Counted from the stretch's first letter, positions 16,138-25,601 are shown. The stretch is DNA of 64,000 bases from Deltaproteobacteria bacterium RBG_16_49_23 (GCA_001798855.1 MGQQ01000106.1:1-64000), one strand, 5' to 3'. The notes: generated from the letters alone by a model not told the origin. Numbers and translations are program-made.

Positions 16138-19100
16138 TTAATGATAGCCTTCCAAGCTGCCGGTGGGGACGATCCAGCGGAAATCTTCCGGGGTAACGGT
16201 TTGAAGGCGGCCGTCGATTCTGGCAGTGAGATGGCCATTCTCCCTGGAGAATCCGAGGCCGAAGGCCTTCTCCAGACGGAGGAGACGCTCTCTGATGTCA
16301 TTCCATTTCCTATCATCGACCGGGTTCAGCCTGCATCCCTGATACTGGGCTTTTTCCAGTCTATCCGAGGGATCGAAAAAGAGGACTTCTCCGGCAGAGG
16401 CGCCTGCAAGGATTTTTGCCCCTGTATAAGGGGAGGCCATCCGGCGAAGCTGCCCTTCCTGGTCACGATAAAGCCCCAGGAGGATAACCGATCCTCCCAT
16501 GAGGGCCTGGCAGAGATGCTCATAGGCCGTCCCAACGATGTTCACCTCCAGGCCCGGTCCGCGAGGATCGCTGACAGCACAGACCCATCCGCGGTCCACC
16601 ACATTGCCGAGAATGTTGAAAGTTCCTCCCTTGGCAGCATATCCAGCGACCTTGCCCACGTCACCGTGGATTTCCAGGGTCCCTGAATGCATGACCATTC
16701 CAGTGAAGTTCTGGGCATGATTGTGGACCCTTATCAACGCTCCCATATTGAAGGCGCCGCAGTACTCTCCCGGGCTTCCATAAACATCCACCGTCGTATC
16801 CGGAGTGAAACCAGAACCCATGCCCATGCCTATGCCCCGCTGGCCTTCCACCCTGTAGACAATGAATCTGCGCCATCCCATCCGGTGGGCATGATCGAGG
16901 AAGCAGCCTAAAACTTTTGAAGGATCGACTCCTTCAGGCAGGAATCCTCTGGCATCCACCACAAGCGCCTGCCCATTCTCTTCGGGTCCGTTCAGCTTTC
17001 CGGCATTGGCTAAATGGATACGAATCAACCCATTTTGGCCATTCACGTGATCAAGCATCTCGTTGATGTGGTTCTGTACAATATGGAAAAGGGCTCCCCG
17101 ATCTTTGCCGCCTGTATCCCAGCCGGGCAAATAGTCATAGATGCGGGTCAGCTCTTGGATGGCTCGTTTTTCAGGAAAGTCTCTGCGTACTTTCTCCAGG
17201 ACTGCCTTAAATTCACTGAATCTCCATTGCGAAATCCGATCCCGGAAGAGATCTATAGGATTGAAATCCCCGTTGACATCCATCGTTACCCCTCCGGAGG
17301 GAGAAGTTTCTTCAACAGGAAAGGTTCCGTGAGGAATCTCTATCGGCTGACCGAATTTGTCCAGCGCTTCATGCCCTATGATCTTTCCTGCTTCGTCGTA
17401 GAAGACCCTGCTCACCATGCCTGTTTTAACTGTAAAGTTCAGGGGAGCATAGGCGCTTCGCACCATTCCCAGGCGATGAAGTTCCTGCATTCCCGCATCA
17501 CACCCCTGTTTTTCAGAGCAGATGATACTTACGAAGTTCTCTCCGTCGTCATAAAGCAGGGCGACATTGGGTCTCAACAAGGATGGGTCGATAATGTCGA
17601 GCCGTTCAATCACCCGCCGATAGGGATCGATCCGGCCACAGAGATACTGATAGGGACCATCCGGCGCGCTTTCAAGCTCCGCCTCCTGAATGTGCTCGAA
17701 CCGTTCCCGGACCTCAGGGGGCAATTGAGTGAGATGGAACCCCGTGGTAGGGGAGAAGGATTCGACGAGTCCATCGAAAGGATAGTGAAGGCACTGACTG
17801 AGGAGGTGAAGCTTGAGAGAGGCCACAGCCGTATCGGTCTGAGCAAGGGGGGTCAAATCGAACTGAGAGACTCGATTCAACATGGTTCGATAATTCGTTG
17901 TTTCTCCATTATGCGTCAGGGCTGTGTGGAGCTCTGCAAAGGGGTGGGCATTCATCTGGTCAACCACAGAACCTGTAGCGAGCCTGCGGTGGATGACATT
18001 GACTGGAGCATCTGGCGTTTCCCATGGGATGTGCTGACCGTCTGTCTTCCAGCAGCCGGAATTTTTGCCACAGGAGAGAACAGCGACCTTCTTCTGTTGA
18101 TCTTCCACATAATTTTCTTGCGTGATCCTGCGAGAAAGCCGGTAGATATACTCATCCTCGGCTTCCCGTAAAAAATCCGCATTTGCCCTGTAATCTTCAA
18201 GGGTCAGGTCCGGATAGCGGGTCTGCCGTGGAGGCCAGATTGGGTCATTGAACAGTTCGTTTTCAATAAACCGACAGAGCTCTTCCCGGTGAACCCGCAC
18301 AAAAAGCCGGAACACATCTCCCGGATCTTTCTCGCCGTAAAGCCGGAAGTCTTTCTCCCTTCTCATTTCGTCGCGTTTATAGGGAATGCGGCAATTCTCC
18401 GGTTCCCCATCGAAGTTCTCGATTTGAAGCCCGTTGAAATAGCGTTTCAGCGCCTCGTCCATAATCTTCCGGCGTCTGGCCAGAATTTCCTGTCTGGCCC
18501 TTCGCTGAATTTCTTCCGGATCCATCTCCGGTTCTCTTACCGAATATTCACGCTCCACCTGCGATTGAGACAGGCCTTTGACCAGCACATGAATGGCATA
18601 GTGGTCCAGGTGTTGGGGATAGCATCCTCCCTTCCAGATTCCAACCCCATCCATTCCCCGGTTTGCCATCCGGTCGAGCATGAGATCCATGACACGGGCC
18701 GGGATGAAGTGATTGGAGACAATGGCTGCCACACCGCAATCCGAAGGAGGAGATGGGACTTCGGCGTAGAGAGAGTGGTCCCCAATATACTCTTCGGGTC
18801 TTTCCGGTATGGTGGTGGCCGGTCTTCGAATATTCAATCGGCTGCTGCGGCGACTCTTCACTCTTTCTTCGAACACAGGCCATTCAATCAAGTCATAGCG
18901 GCCCCGGAGCTCCCGAATGTCCATCAGTCCAAGGGCAGCAACCGCCCTTGTGACCTGGGCCTGCAAGGTTGCGCGGAAATTGATCAGCTGCTGGGTATTG
19001 GTTTCAACATCTCTTAACAACTGCATTTTGGGCTCAATGGTGGAAATGCCGCTCCTGCATCCCGATTCGCAGTTCCGATCCCGGACGCAGCCAATGGACA

Positions 19101-22100
19101 CAAGATCGGCTGTTCCAAGGACAACGCCATCGAGTCCCATGGCGATCCCTTTAATGATATCCCCCCATGTGCGAAATCCACCGCTTCCCAGGAAGACGAC
19201 ATCATCCCTCAAGCCGTCCTCTAACAATTTTTCGTGACAGAGAGGAATGGCGTACTCCATGTGCATTCCCATTTGACCTTTGATGATATCCGGGGCTGCG
19301 CCCGTTCCTCCGCGGGGCCCGTCCAACCAGACCTCAATGGTCATCCTGTTATCCCTGGCAATCCGGGCAAGGCCGGAAACGATAAATTCGATATCCGGCG
19401 AGGGTGAGACCTTAATACAGATGGAGGCCCCTGGGTTGATCATGCGCACAGCGTCGATGAAGGCTTTGACGTCTTCAATGGAGTAGCAATTGTGAAAGGG
19501 AAAAGGAGAGATAAGGCTCACCCCCTCAGCCACTCCGCGGAGCTTTGAGACAAGACCGAAAACTTTTCTCCCCAATAAATGGCCGCCCACTCCCTGTTTT
19601 GCTCCCTGGCTGTAAGCGATCACCACACGCCGGGCCTTCCGGATAGTCTCCTTGGTTACCCCGAAGAGCCCGGTCTTAAGCTGGGTGGCGACATAGGGTT
19701 CATCTTCCGGCATGACGATGGGGACGAACTGAACCGTCATGGAAGAAGGATATTTTTTGAGGACATCGAGTATCCCCTGAATTTCAGGAGAGCAATCCAT
19801 TTCCGCCTGGACCTTTTTCATCAGCTCGTCAATCGGAATGAGTTTTCGGGCTTTCATGATTCGGCTGAGCATCAGGATTTGCGATTCGGACAGGTCAATG
19901 GCATTCCATTTTTCATCGAGAATGTAGAAGGTGGGATATCCCCCTTCCCCTGTATCCATCTGAGTTTCAAGGGCCCGGGTTGCTAACACACGGGCACGCC
20001 AGGTCCCGGGGCCGATCGACCCAATGGACATCCCCGCGCCGATTAAAGGCGTCTTCAGCCTCAATTGAGGATTGATCTGGAGCCCGGTGAAGACCTGGTC
20101 GAGGTTCTCTTCCGGAAGGGTATCCGGGTTATGCTGAAAAAGGACATTGATAAAATCAAAGCCATCCCCCAGATTTCCGCGTTCCTCCGTATGACCGAGA
20201 AGAAGCGTCTCGCTATTTCCACTCGCCATGCGACTTACCGAAGCGATCAGAGAGGCTGGCCAGACGTAGTCACGATCGAAGATTTTATAACAGGAAGGCT
20301 TTAAATCACAGTTATAAAATCGATGGGGGGGCTGGGCTGGTTTGATTAAGTTTTTCAATTGACGATATCGCCAGCCGTTGCCATCTCCTTCCCGCCGAAT
20401 ACGCGACCCATTGGTCAGGCGGTTCCGTTCCAGCTTGTCCCGGCTTTTGAAAATGTCGTATACTCTTTCCTCGAGATCATCGAAAATGAGAAGGCGATTT
20501 TCTTCTCCCACGGTCTTCTTAATGTCCTTAAATCCCGAGGCCCCTAAGACCTCAATGATCTGGACATTCCAGACCCGTATGAGATTGGTAATCCGTTTGG
20601 ACAGGGTGGAGGGGTCGTGCAGAAGCGCTAAAGGCTCCCCTTTGAGAAACCTCTGCCGGGCAAGAGGATTTACGGTGAGAAGAACCGGCCAATCGATTTT
20701 GATCCCGTTCGCCCCGCGCTGAATGGTTTTCTGGGAATCCGCAGCGGAGCGAATGCCTCCGGCTGCCAGAATGGAAAAACGGTGCCGGATTTTTCTCTCC
20801 ACAAGGTAGCGATGGACAGCGGGGACGGCATCCGTGGTCAGGTAATATCCTTTTTCCGGATCGTAGTCCGAAGTGAGACAGAGTATGTCGAAAGGAGATT
20901 CGACAAGGGATTCTATTTTTTCCTTCAATACGGAAGCGGGCCGAAGCTCTGAGTCAACATCCCCCTTTTCAATCTTAATCACAGCGCTGAAGAGAGTCGA
21001 TTTTGGAAGACGAGCGGCAACTTTTTCTGTTTCTATTATAGCGACATCCTCAAACTCCATCTCCACCATGTCGGGAGGAAAATCCTCCACTATTTGGGGC
21101 CAGGCTTTTCCATTCTGGAGGTTTTTGATGTCCTGAGAGGTCAATCTCAAGATGACGCTGCCTGGCTTATCTGCAATGATCGAGGCATGACGCTCCATTT
21201 CCTCAAGATGGAGCGTGAGACGGGTACCCGTATGATGAACCGCCTCGAGCATGGCGCCCACCAGATCGTCTCCTCCGTCCATGGGCATGACATCCAGGAT
21301 GAGGGGCGTTTTTAAACTGATCAGCCGGGGAGGAGGGGTTTTCAGATCTTCTCCGATAAAGGTAAGATATTTGGGCCGCTGTCCCAGTAAGACGGCCACG
21401 GCATCGGCAGAGCTTTCATAGAGCAGGTTCTGAGCGGGACCCACAATATGAAAGTGTCCGAACCGGATGCCATCATTACCGGAACCACGATGGGGATCTC
21501 CTTGCCCCGTGCCTGAAACCGGAATCTTTCCTGTGGTGGCTTCGAGGTCGATATGGGTGATGACCTCGCTATCCCAGTAGGGATCATGCATGCTGAGGTA
21601 ATCGGGGTGGAGCTCCACGGTGGTTGCCGGAATTCCCTTGGCCACCTGCGGACACCGCTCAAGGCAGGCGCCACAGCCCCGGCAGAGGGCTTCGTCGGCG
21701 ACGACCACCCGGCGGGGGGCCATCTCATCCCTTTTCCTGACGCTATAAATACAGGCATCCACGCAGGTCCCGCAATGGAAACAAAAATCGTCGTCAATCA
21801 CAACATGGTACCTTGGAAAGGTCTGCCGCTTTTCTCGAATCTTCTGGTCGAAGCCTGTCCGGATAACATCCAGAAAGCGATAAAACTCAGGGCTGTTTTC
21901 CACTTCCCGGATAAAATCGGTTACTTCTTTAATGGGGAAATCGATCAAAGTGGAGAAGTATTTTTCCAGGTGGCCATAGAGCTTTCGATGGTTCAAATTG
22001 ACCTGGCACCCTTCATCACAGCGGCCGCAGTGAAGACAGAAATAGAGAGGCAAGATATTCGATAACTTAAGTTGATTCGTTTCCAAAGCTCTTTTGATGG

Positions 22101-23757
22101 TCAGAAGCTTCCCGCGGGCCGAAAAGGTTTCATCTCCGGTGGCCCGGAAAACCGGACACCGGCCGACACAGCTTCCACATTGTGCGCAGGCGTGGATGTC
22201 GTTCGAAATCTCTTTGAGGCCCTCTGGAATGACCGGGACCTGACGCCGGAGTTTTCTTTCCGGGATGAGGGAAAAGAATTTCAGGAGGAGCCACTGGGTG
22301 GCGGCGAGTTCAAGATTGAAGAGGTCAGCCTGGAAAAGGAGTTTCTGGAGACGACCGAGTTTCCCTGAGACGGAAAAGAATTTTCCCGGATTGAGGATTC
22401 CCTGAGGATCGACTTTCTTCTTATATTGAATGAGCCTTTTCCGCTCTTCTTTCGGATAGAGATGGCGGAGGAAAGGGGTGTTCCAGATTCCCAGGCCATA
22501 AGGCTTCCCTCCATAGAACTGGACAGCCAGCCTGACCATCATGGGAATAAGCAGAAGATCTGCGTAGAAAATGGCCTTCCGGTGGTCTGTGGCGATCATG
22601 GCTAAAAAGAGGGCCTGACCATCTTTTACAACATGAGAGGATGGATAAAGGGTCAATCCCAAACGTTTTCCCCAATCTCTAATCTTTTCGTGATAATCGG
22701 CAACTTGATCCAATGGGAGCAGGACCTCCGTGGCCAGAAGGGAAGGCCCGAGCGTCTTGATAGACATGGGGAGAAACCGTTCCTCCCAGAGGGCGTGAGC
22801 TGATTTTTCATCTCCAGGTTGAATTCTTTTTTCCTCAAGATAGGTTTTGAACTGGTTGGCCTTTTCCTTTTCGGTAAACACAGCCAGCGCGATGTTCTTA
22901 TCGTCGATCGTGATCTTCCCGTTCGACAGGGACTTGAGGGCCTGGATTAATTCGGTATGGTAGACGACGAGATCATCGGGTTTGATCGAGGGAAGAAGGG
23001 AAACCTGGTTAACGAACGTATAAGCGGCTTTTGGCTCCTTAAAGGGGATGATAAAGGGATAGCGCTCGGAAGGCTGCTTCCCAACCCGAAGAACGGCTTC
23101 CACAATGATTCCCATCTGCCCTTCCGTTGAGAGAAAATGGGTTATCTCCGGATCCTCTGCCTTTAGATTTAAAATATTCCCATCGGGAGTGATCACCCGG
23201 ATGGAAATCAACTGTTCCCGGACCGGACCGTGGGAGAAAGTGCCAAATCCCATACCTCCTGTGGCGATCCATCCGATCAGGGTGCCGCCTTTCCCTGAGG
23301 TCATGCTGAGAAGGGTTAAGCCCTGACGTTCCAGGGCCTGATGGATGTCTAAGAAACGAGCTCCGGGCCCTACAGTCAGCCGGGGCGTCCCGGGATCCAC
23401 CTCAATCTTATCCATGAACCCGAGATCGATCACTATCCCGCCATGGGTGGGGACCGATCCGCCATATCCCCATGTCCCTGCGCCGCGGACAGTCACAGGA
23501 ATTTTGTGCAACCGGACAAGCTCAAAGATCTTCAGGAGATGTTCTTCTGCTTTAGGTTGAATCACGAGGTCCGGCAGACTCTTAAGCAGGAGATCACGGA
23601 TCAACGGAGGAAGATCAACATTCAGATCATTTCGGTAATACTCAAGCTTTTCGGGATCTTCGATGGCCTTCAGGTCGGGATTGCGCTGTAAAAAATCTTC
23701 AAGGTATTTTCTCCAGCCTAATTTTTCTTTCTTCTGGTCCACTTTAATTACCCTCAC
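16138..23757 (-). CDS. Giant glutamate-synthase-like fusion: FAD oxidase + 4Fe-4S + FMN GltS barrel + class-II amidotransferase + GXGXG domain
   Basis: 2539 residues in one uninterrupted frame. Order: GlcD-like FAD-binding domain (residues about 65-465; GAGTWGYGGSVPTHGG near 92); Fe-S motifs CAQCGSCVGRCP (about 525), CLHCGRCDEGC (about 572), CFHCGTCVDAC (about 657) and CRGCGACLERCP (about 690); a degenerate TIM-barrel-like stretch (about 705-1110); the FMN glutamate-synthase barrel (about 1145-1600) with WLDGPRGGTGAAP, GSGGFRTWGDI and the cluster motif CVRDRNCESGC; a class-II amidotransferase starting at Cys1674 (SDCGVAAIVSNHF, RMANRGMDGVGIW, HNGETTNY); and a GXGXG beta-helix domain (about 2240-2539). 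Normal GltB starts with the amidotransferase; here it is moved behind the barrel, so its nucleophile is internal. The gene lies 232 bp behind glnA in the same direction, which supports a glutamine-to-glutamate role. No gltD is seen. The start is GTG 23757; GTG 23742 with GAGGG before it is also possible. Confidence 0.85.
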   Translation of the reverse strand: MRVIKVDQKKEKLGWRKYLEDFLQRNPDLKAIEDPEKLEYYRNDLNVDLPPLIRDLLLKSLPDLVIQPKAEEHLLKIFELVRLHKIPVTVRGAGTWGYGGSVPTHGGIVIDLGFMDKIEVDPGTPRLTVGPGARFLDIHQALERQGLTLLSMTSGKGGTLIGWIATGGMGFGTFSHGPVREQLISIRVITPDGNILNLKAEDPEITHFLSTEGQMGIIVEAVLRVGKQPSERYPFIIPFKEPKAAYTFVNQVSLLPSIKPDDLVVYHTELIQALKSLSNGKITIDDKNIALAVFTEKEKANQFKTYLEEKRIQPGDEKSAHALWEERFLPMSIKTLGPSLLATEVLLPLDQVADYHEKIRDWGKRLGLTLYPSSHVVKDGQALFLAMIATDHRKAIFYADLLLIPMMVRLAVQFYGGKPYGLGIWNTPFLRHLYPKEERKRLIQYKKKVDPQGILNPGKFFSVSGKLGRLQKLLFQADLFNLELAATQWLLLKFFSLIPERKLRRQVPVIPEGLKEISNDIHACAQCGSCVGRCPVFRATGDETFSARGKLLTIKRALETNQLKLSNILPLYFCLHCGRCDEGCQVNLNHRKLYGHLEKYFSTLIDFPIKEVTDFIREVENSPEFYRFLDVIRTGFDQKIREKRQTFPRYHVVIDDDFCFHCGTCVDACIYSVRKRDEMAPRRVVVADEALCRGCGACLERCPQVAKGIPATTVELHPDYLSMHDPYWDSEVITHIDLEATTGKIPVSGTGQGDPHRGSGNDGIRFGHFHIVGPAQNLLYESSADAVAVLLGQRPKYLTFIGEDLKTPPPRLISLKTPLILDVMPMDGGDDLVGAMLEAVHHTGTRLTLHLEEMERHASIIADKPGSVILRLTSQDIKNLQNGKAWPQIVEDFPPDMVEMEFEDVAIIETEKVAARLPKSTLFSAVIKIEKGDVDSELRPASVLKEKIESLVESPFDILCLTSDYDPEKGYYLTTDAVPAVHRYLVERKIRHRFSILAAGGIRSAADSQKTIQRGANGIKIDWPVLLTVNPLARQRFLKGEPLALLHDPSTLSKRITNLIRVWNVQIIEVLGASGFKDIKKTVGEENRLLIFDDLEERVYDIFKSRDKLERNRLTNGSRIRREGDGNGWRYRQLKNLIKPAQPPHRFYNCDLKPSCYKIFDRDYVWPASLIASVSRMASGNSETLLLGHTEERGNLGDGFDFINVLFQHNPDTLPEENLDQVFTGLQINPQLRLKTPLIGAGMSIGSIGPGTWRARVLATRALETQMDTGEGGYPTFYILDEKWNAIDLSESQILMLSRIMKARKLIPIDELMKKVQAEMDCSPEIQGILDVLKKYPSSMTVQFVPIVMPEDEPYVATQLKTGLFGVTKETIRKARRVVIAYSQGAKQGVGGHLLGRKVFGLVSKLRGVAEGVSLISPFPFHNCYSIEDVKAFIDAVRMINPGASICIKVSPSPDIEFIVSGLARIARDNRMTIEVWLDGPRGGTGAAPDIIKGQMGMHMEYAIPLCHEKLLEDGLRDDVVFLGSGGFRTWGDIIKGIAMGLDGVVLGTADLVSIGCVRDRNCESGCRSGISTIEPKMQLLRDVETNTQQLINFRATLQAQVTRAVAALGLMDIRELRGRYDLIEWPVFEERVKSRRSSRLNIRRPATTIPERPEEYIGDHSLYAEVPSPPSDCGVAAIVSNHFIPARVMDLMLDRMANRGMDGVGIWKGGCYPQHLDHYAIHVLVKGLSQSQVEREYSVREPEMDPEEIQRRARQEILARRRKIMDEALKRYFNGLQIENFDGEPENCRIPYKRDEMRREKDFRLYGEKDPGDVFRLFVRVHREELCRFIENELFNDPIWPPRQTRYPDLTLEDYRANADFLREAEDEYIYRLSRRITQENYVEDQQKKVAVLSCGKNSGCWKTDGQHIPWETPDAPVNVIHRRLATGSVVDQMNAHPFAELHTALTHNGETTNYRTMLNRVSQFDLTPLAQTDTAVASLKLHLLSQCLHYPFDGLVESFSPTTGFHLTQLPPEVRERFEHIQEAELESAPDGPYQYLCGRIDPYRRVIERLDIIDPSLLRPNVALLYDDGENFVSIICSEKQGCDAGMQELHRLGMVRSAYAPLNFTVKTGMVSRVFYDEAGKIIGHEALDKFGQPIEIPHGTFPVEETSPSGGVTMDVNGDFNPIDLFRDRISQWRFSEFKAVLEKVRRDFPEKRAIQELTRIYDYLPGWDTGGKDRGALFHIVQNHINEMLDHVNGQNGLIRIHLANAGKLNGPEENGQALVVDARGFLPEGVDPSKVLGCFLDHAHRMGWRRFIVYRVEGQRGIGMGMGSGFTPDTTVDVYGSPGEYCGAFNMGALIRVHNHAQNFTGMVMHSGTLEIHGDVGKVAGYAAKGGTFNILGNVVDRGWVCAVSDPRGPGLEVNIVGTAYEHLCQALMGGSVILLGLYRDQEGQLRRMASPYTGAKILAGASAGEVLFFDPSDRLEKAQYQGCRLNPVDDRKWNDIRERLLRLEKAFGLGFSRENGHLTARIDGRLQTVTPEDFRWIVPTGSLEGYH

Positions 23758-23789
23758 ATTTATTTGTCCATTACTTACCCTTGAACCAT

Positions 23790-23966
23790 GAAATCCCCCT
23801 CAATCCCCCTTTTACAAAGGGGGATAAATAGCCTCCCCTTGGTCTCCGACTCAGAGCGGTCTCTGACCCGGAGGGCAAAGGGAGGAATTCCCCCTCTTTG
23901 GAAAAGAGGGGTCAGGGGAGATTTTCACAACAACATGTCTTTTCAATTATAGACTCCTTAGTAAAG
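23790..23966. repeat. Long repeat ending in GACTCCTTAGTAAA, copy 1
   Basis: Fills the glnA-GOGAT spacer. It contains nested palindromes (AATCCCCCTTTTACAAAGGGGGAT, CCCCTCTTTGGAAAAGAGGGG) and ends with a conserved segment GGGGAGATTTTCA...TCAATTATAGACTCCTTAGTAAA. The same ending occurs at about 36018 and 46182. Confidence 0.75.
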
Positions 23967-23988
23967 AATATATTTTCCGAGCAACCTT

Positions 23989-25317
23989 CTACAGAATCGG
24001 TAGATATTTCTCCAGCTCGAATTGGGAAACATGTGTCCGGTATTGATCCCATTCGATCTTTTTATTCTCGATAAATTTTTGGAAGATGTGCTCCCCCAGC
24101 GTTTCCCTGACCAGCTCACTTTTTTCTGTGAGCTGGATGGCCTCCAACAGGTTTCCCGGAAGAGAATCGATCCCGTGTCTCGCTCTTGCCTCCTCATTCA
24201 TCTCAAAGATGTCTTCTTCAACGGGCGGAGGAAGCTCATAACCCTTTTCCATTCCCTTTAAACCGGCAGCCAACATGACGGCGAATGCCAGATAAGGATT
24301 GCATGCCGGGTCAGGGGACCGGAGCTCGATCCGTGTGGCTTTCTCTTTTCCCGGCTTGTACATGGGGACCCGGACAAGGGCAGAGCGATTCCTCCGGGCC
24401 CATGAAATATAGACCGGCGCTTCATAACCCGGGACGAGTCTCTTATAGGAGTTGATCCACTGAGAGGTGATCGATGTGATCTCCTTCGAATGTTTGAGAA
24501 TTCCAGCAATATAGGACTTTGCAATCTTTGAAAGATGGAATTCGTCTTTCGGGTCATGGAAGGCATTCCTATCGCCCTTGAAAAGGGATTGATGGGTATG
24601 CATACCGCTGCCATTCTGCTTGAAAATGGGTTTGGGCATGAAGGTGGCGTAGACGCCATGCTTCAGGGCAATCTCTTTGACGACGAGGCGATAGGTCATG
24701 GCATTGTCCGCCATGGCCAGGGCCTCGGCATAACGGAGGTCAATCTCATGCTGGCTGGGCGCCACCTCGTGATGGCTGTACTCCACATGAATCCCCATGG
24801 CCTCCAGCGTGAGAATCGTCTCACGGCGGAGTTCGGTCGCCATATCAAGGGGGGTCAGGTCAAAATATCCCCCCTTATCAAGGATCTGCGGGACGCCATC
24901 GCTACTTTTAAAATAGAAATATTCCAGTTCAGGCCCAACATAGAATGTATAGCCAAGATCCTGCGCCTTTTTGAGAGTCCTTTTTAAGGCCCACCGGGGG
25001 TCGCCCTTATAGGGGGTTCCATCGGGCTCATAGATATCTGCAAACATCCTGGCCACGGCATTCTCTTTCGGCCTCCATGGCATGATCTGAAAGGTTTTCG
25101 GGTCAGGCTTGGCGATCATGTCGCTCTCATCGATACGGGCATAACCCTGAATCGAGGAGCCATCAAATCCCATGCCTTCTTCAAGAGCCCCCTCCAGTTC
25201 GTCGATCGTGATTGCAAACCCCTTTAAGAACCCCAGAATGTCCGTGAACCAGAGCCGAATAAATTTAACATCATTCTCCTTTGCCATCTTCACAACATTT
25301 TCTTTCTCTTTATCCAT
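23989..25317 (-). CDS. glnA: Glutamine synthetase, type I (alpha-like, no adenylylation tyrosine)
   Basis: 442 residues from ATG 25317, preferred over GTG 25338 because AAGGAGGAGAAG lies between them. Motifs: GFDGSSIQGYARIDESDM (glutamate-flap and active-site segment), NGSGMHTHQSLF (ATP/ammonium site) and RIELRSPDPACNPYLAFA. Where beta-type enzymes have the adenylylation tyrosine (N-L-Y-D-L-P), this one reads YELPPPVEEDIFEM, as in alpha-type GS, so control by adenylylation is unlikely. It makes glutamine from glutamate, ammonia and ATP. A sigma-54 promoter match (25473-25488) and a terminator-like leader hairpin (25388-25430) precede it. Confidence 0.97.
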   Translation of the reverse strand: MDKEKENVVKMAKENDVKFIRLWFTDILGFLKGFAITIDELEGALEEGMGFDGSSIQGYARIDESDMIAKPDPKTFQIMPWRPKENAVARMFADIYEPDGTPYKGDPRWALKRTLKKAQDLGYTFYVGPELEYFYFKSSDGVPQILDKGGYFDLTPLDMATELRRETILTLEAMGIHVEYSHHEVAPSQHEIDLRYAEALAMADNAMTYRLVVKEIALKHGVYATFMPKPIFKQNGSGMHTHQSLFKGDRNAFHDPKDEFHLSKIAKSYIAGILKHSKEITSITSQWINSYKRLVPGYEAPVYISWARRNRSALVRVPMYKPGKEKATRIELRSPDPACNPYLAFAVMLAAGLKGMEKGYELPPPVEEDIFEMNEEARARHGIDSLPGNLLEAIQLTEKSELVRETLGEHIFQKFIENKKIEWDQYRTHVSQFELEKYLPIL

Positions 25318-25343
25318 CTTCTCCTCCTTTTTTCTCACTTTTC

Positions 25344-25381
25344 CCCTCTCCCTTTGGGGGAGAGGGATAGGGTGAGGGGAA
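25344..25381. repeat. CCCCTCTCCC palindrome in the glnA leader
   Basis: CCCCTCTCCCTTTGGGGGAGAGGG plus a flanking GGTGAGGGG forms a strong hairpin just upstream of the glnA ribosome binding site. It belongs to the GGGAGAGGG family found elsewhere in the window. Confidence 0.65.
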
Positions 25382-25387
25382 AATATA

Positions 25388-25430
25388 AAAGGCGCCTCTT
25401 ATTCCCGGCCTTTGCAGGAGAGACGCCTTT
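25388..25430 (-). terminator. Terminator-like hairpin in the glnA leader (candidate attenuator)
   Basis: On the minus strand AAAGGCGTCTCT pairs with AAGAGGCGCCTTT over about 12 bp (one G-T pair), then comes a broken U-rich run (TTTTATATTTT). A smaller hairpin with the palindrome GATAC-GATGAT-GTATC lies just before it (25439-25454). The hexanucleotide loop is like ANTAR-type antitermination targets, but its first base is not A. Both lie between the sigma-54 promoter and glnA. Confidence 0.6.
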
Positions 25431-25472
25431 GTCAATCCGATACATCATCGTATCTTTAATCGAGATTAAGAG

Positions 25473-25488
25473 AGCAAATACCATGCCA
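25473..25488 (-). promoter_or_regulatory. Sigma-54 promoter of glnA
   Basis: On the minus strand TGGCATGGTATTTGCT has GG and GC separated by exactly 10 bases, and matches the -24/-12 consensus in all key positions. Transcription would start near 25462, about 145 nt before the glnA ATG. An inverted repeat 115-130 bp upstream (25602-25621) is at enhancer distance. Confidence 0.85.
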
Positions 25489-25601
25489 CTGATACGGACC
25501 CGGCAGGATGAATCATCGCTTCATAACTTATTGTAATTTAATAATAATATGATTAAAAAGAATGTAGTGATTTCACGGGAGTGATTTGAAGATTGAAAAT
25601 A

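Noticed and set aside
17014-18171. A 385-codon plus-strand frame inside the giant fusion gene
   Set aside because: Antisense shadow of the amidotransferase region, which has clear conserved motifs.
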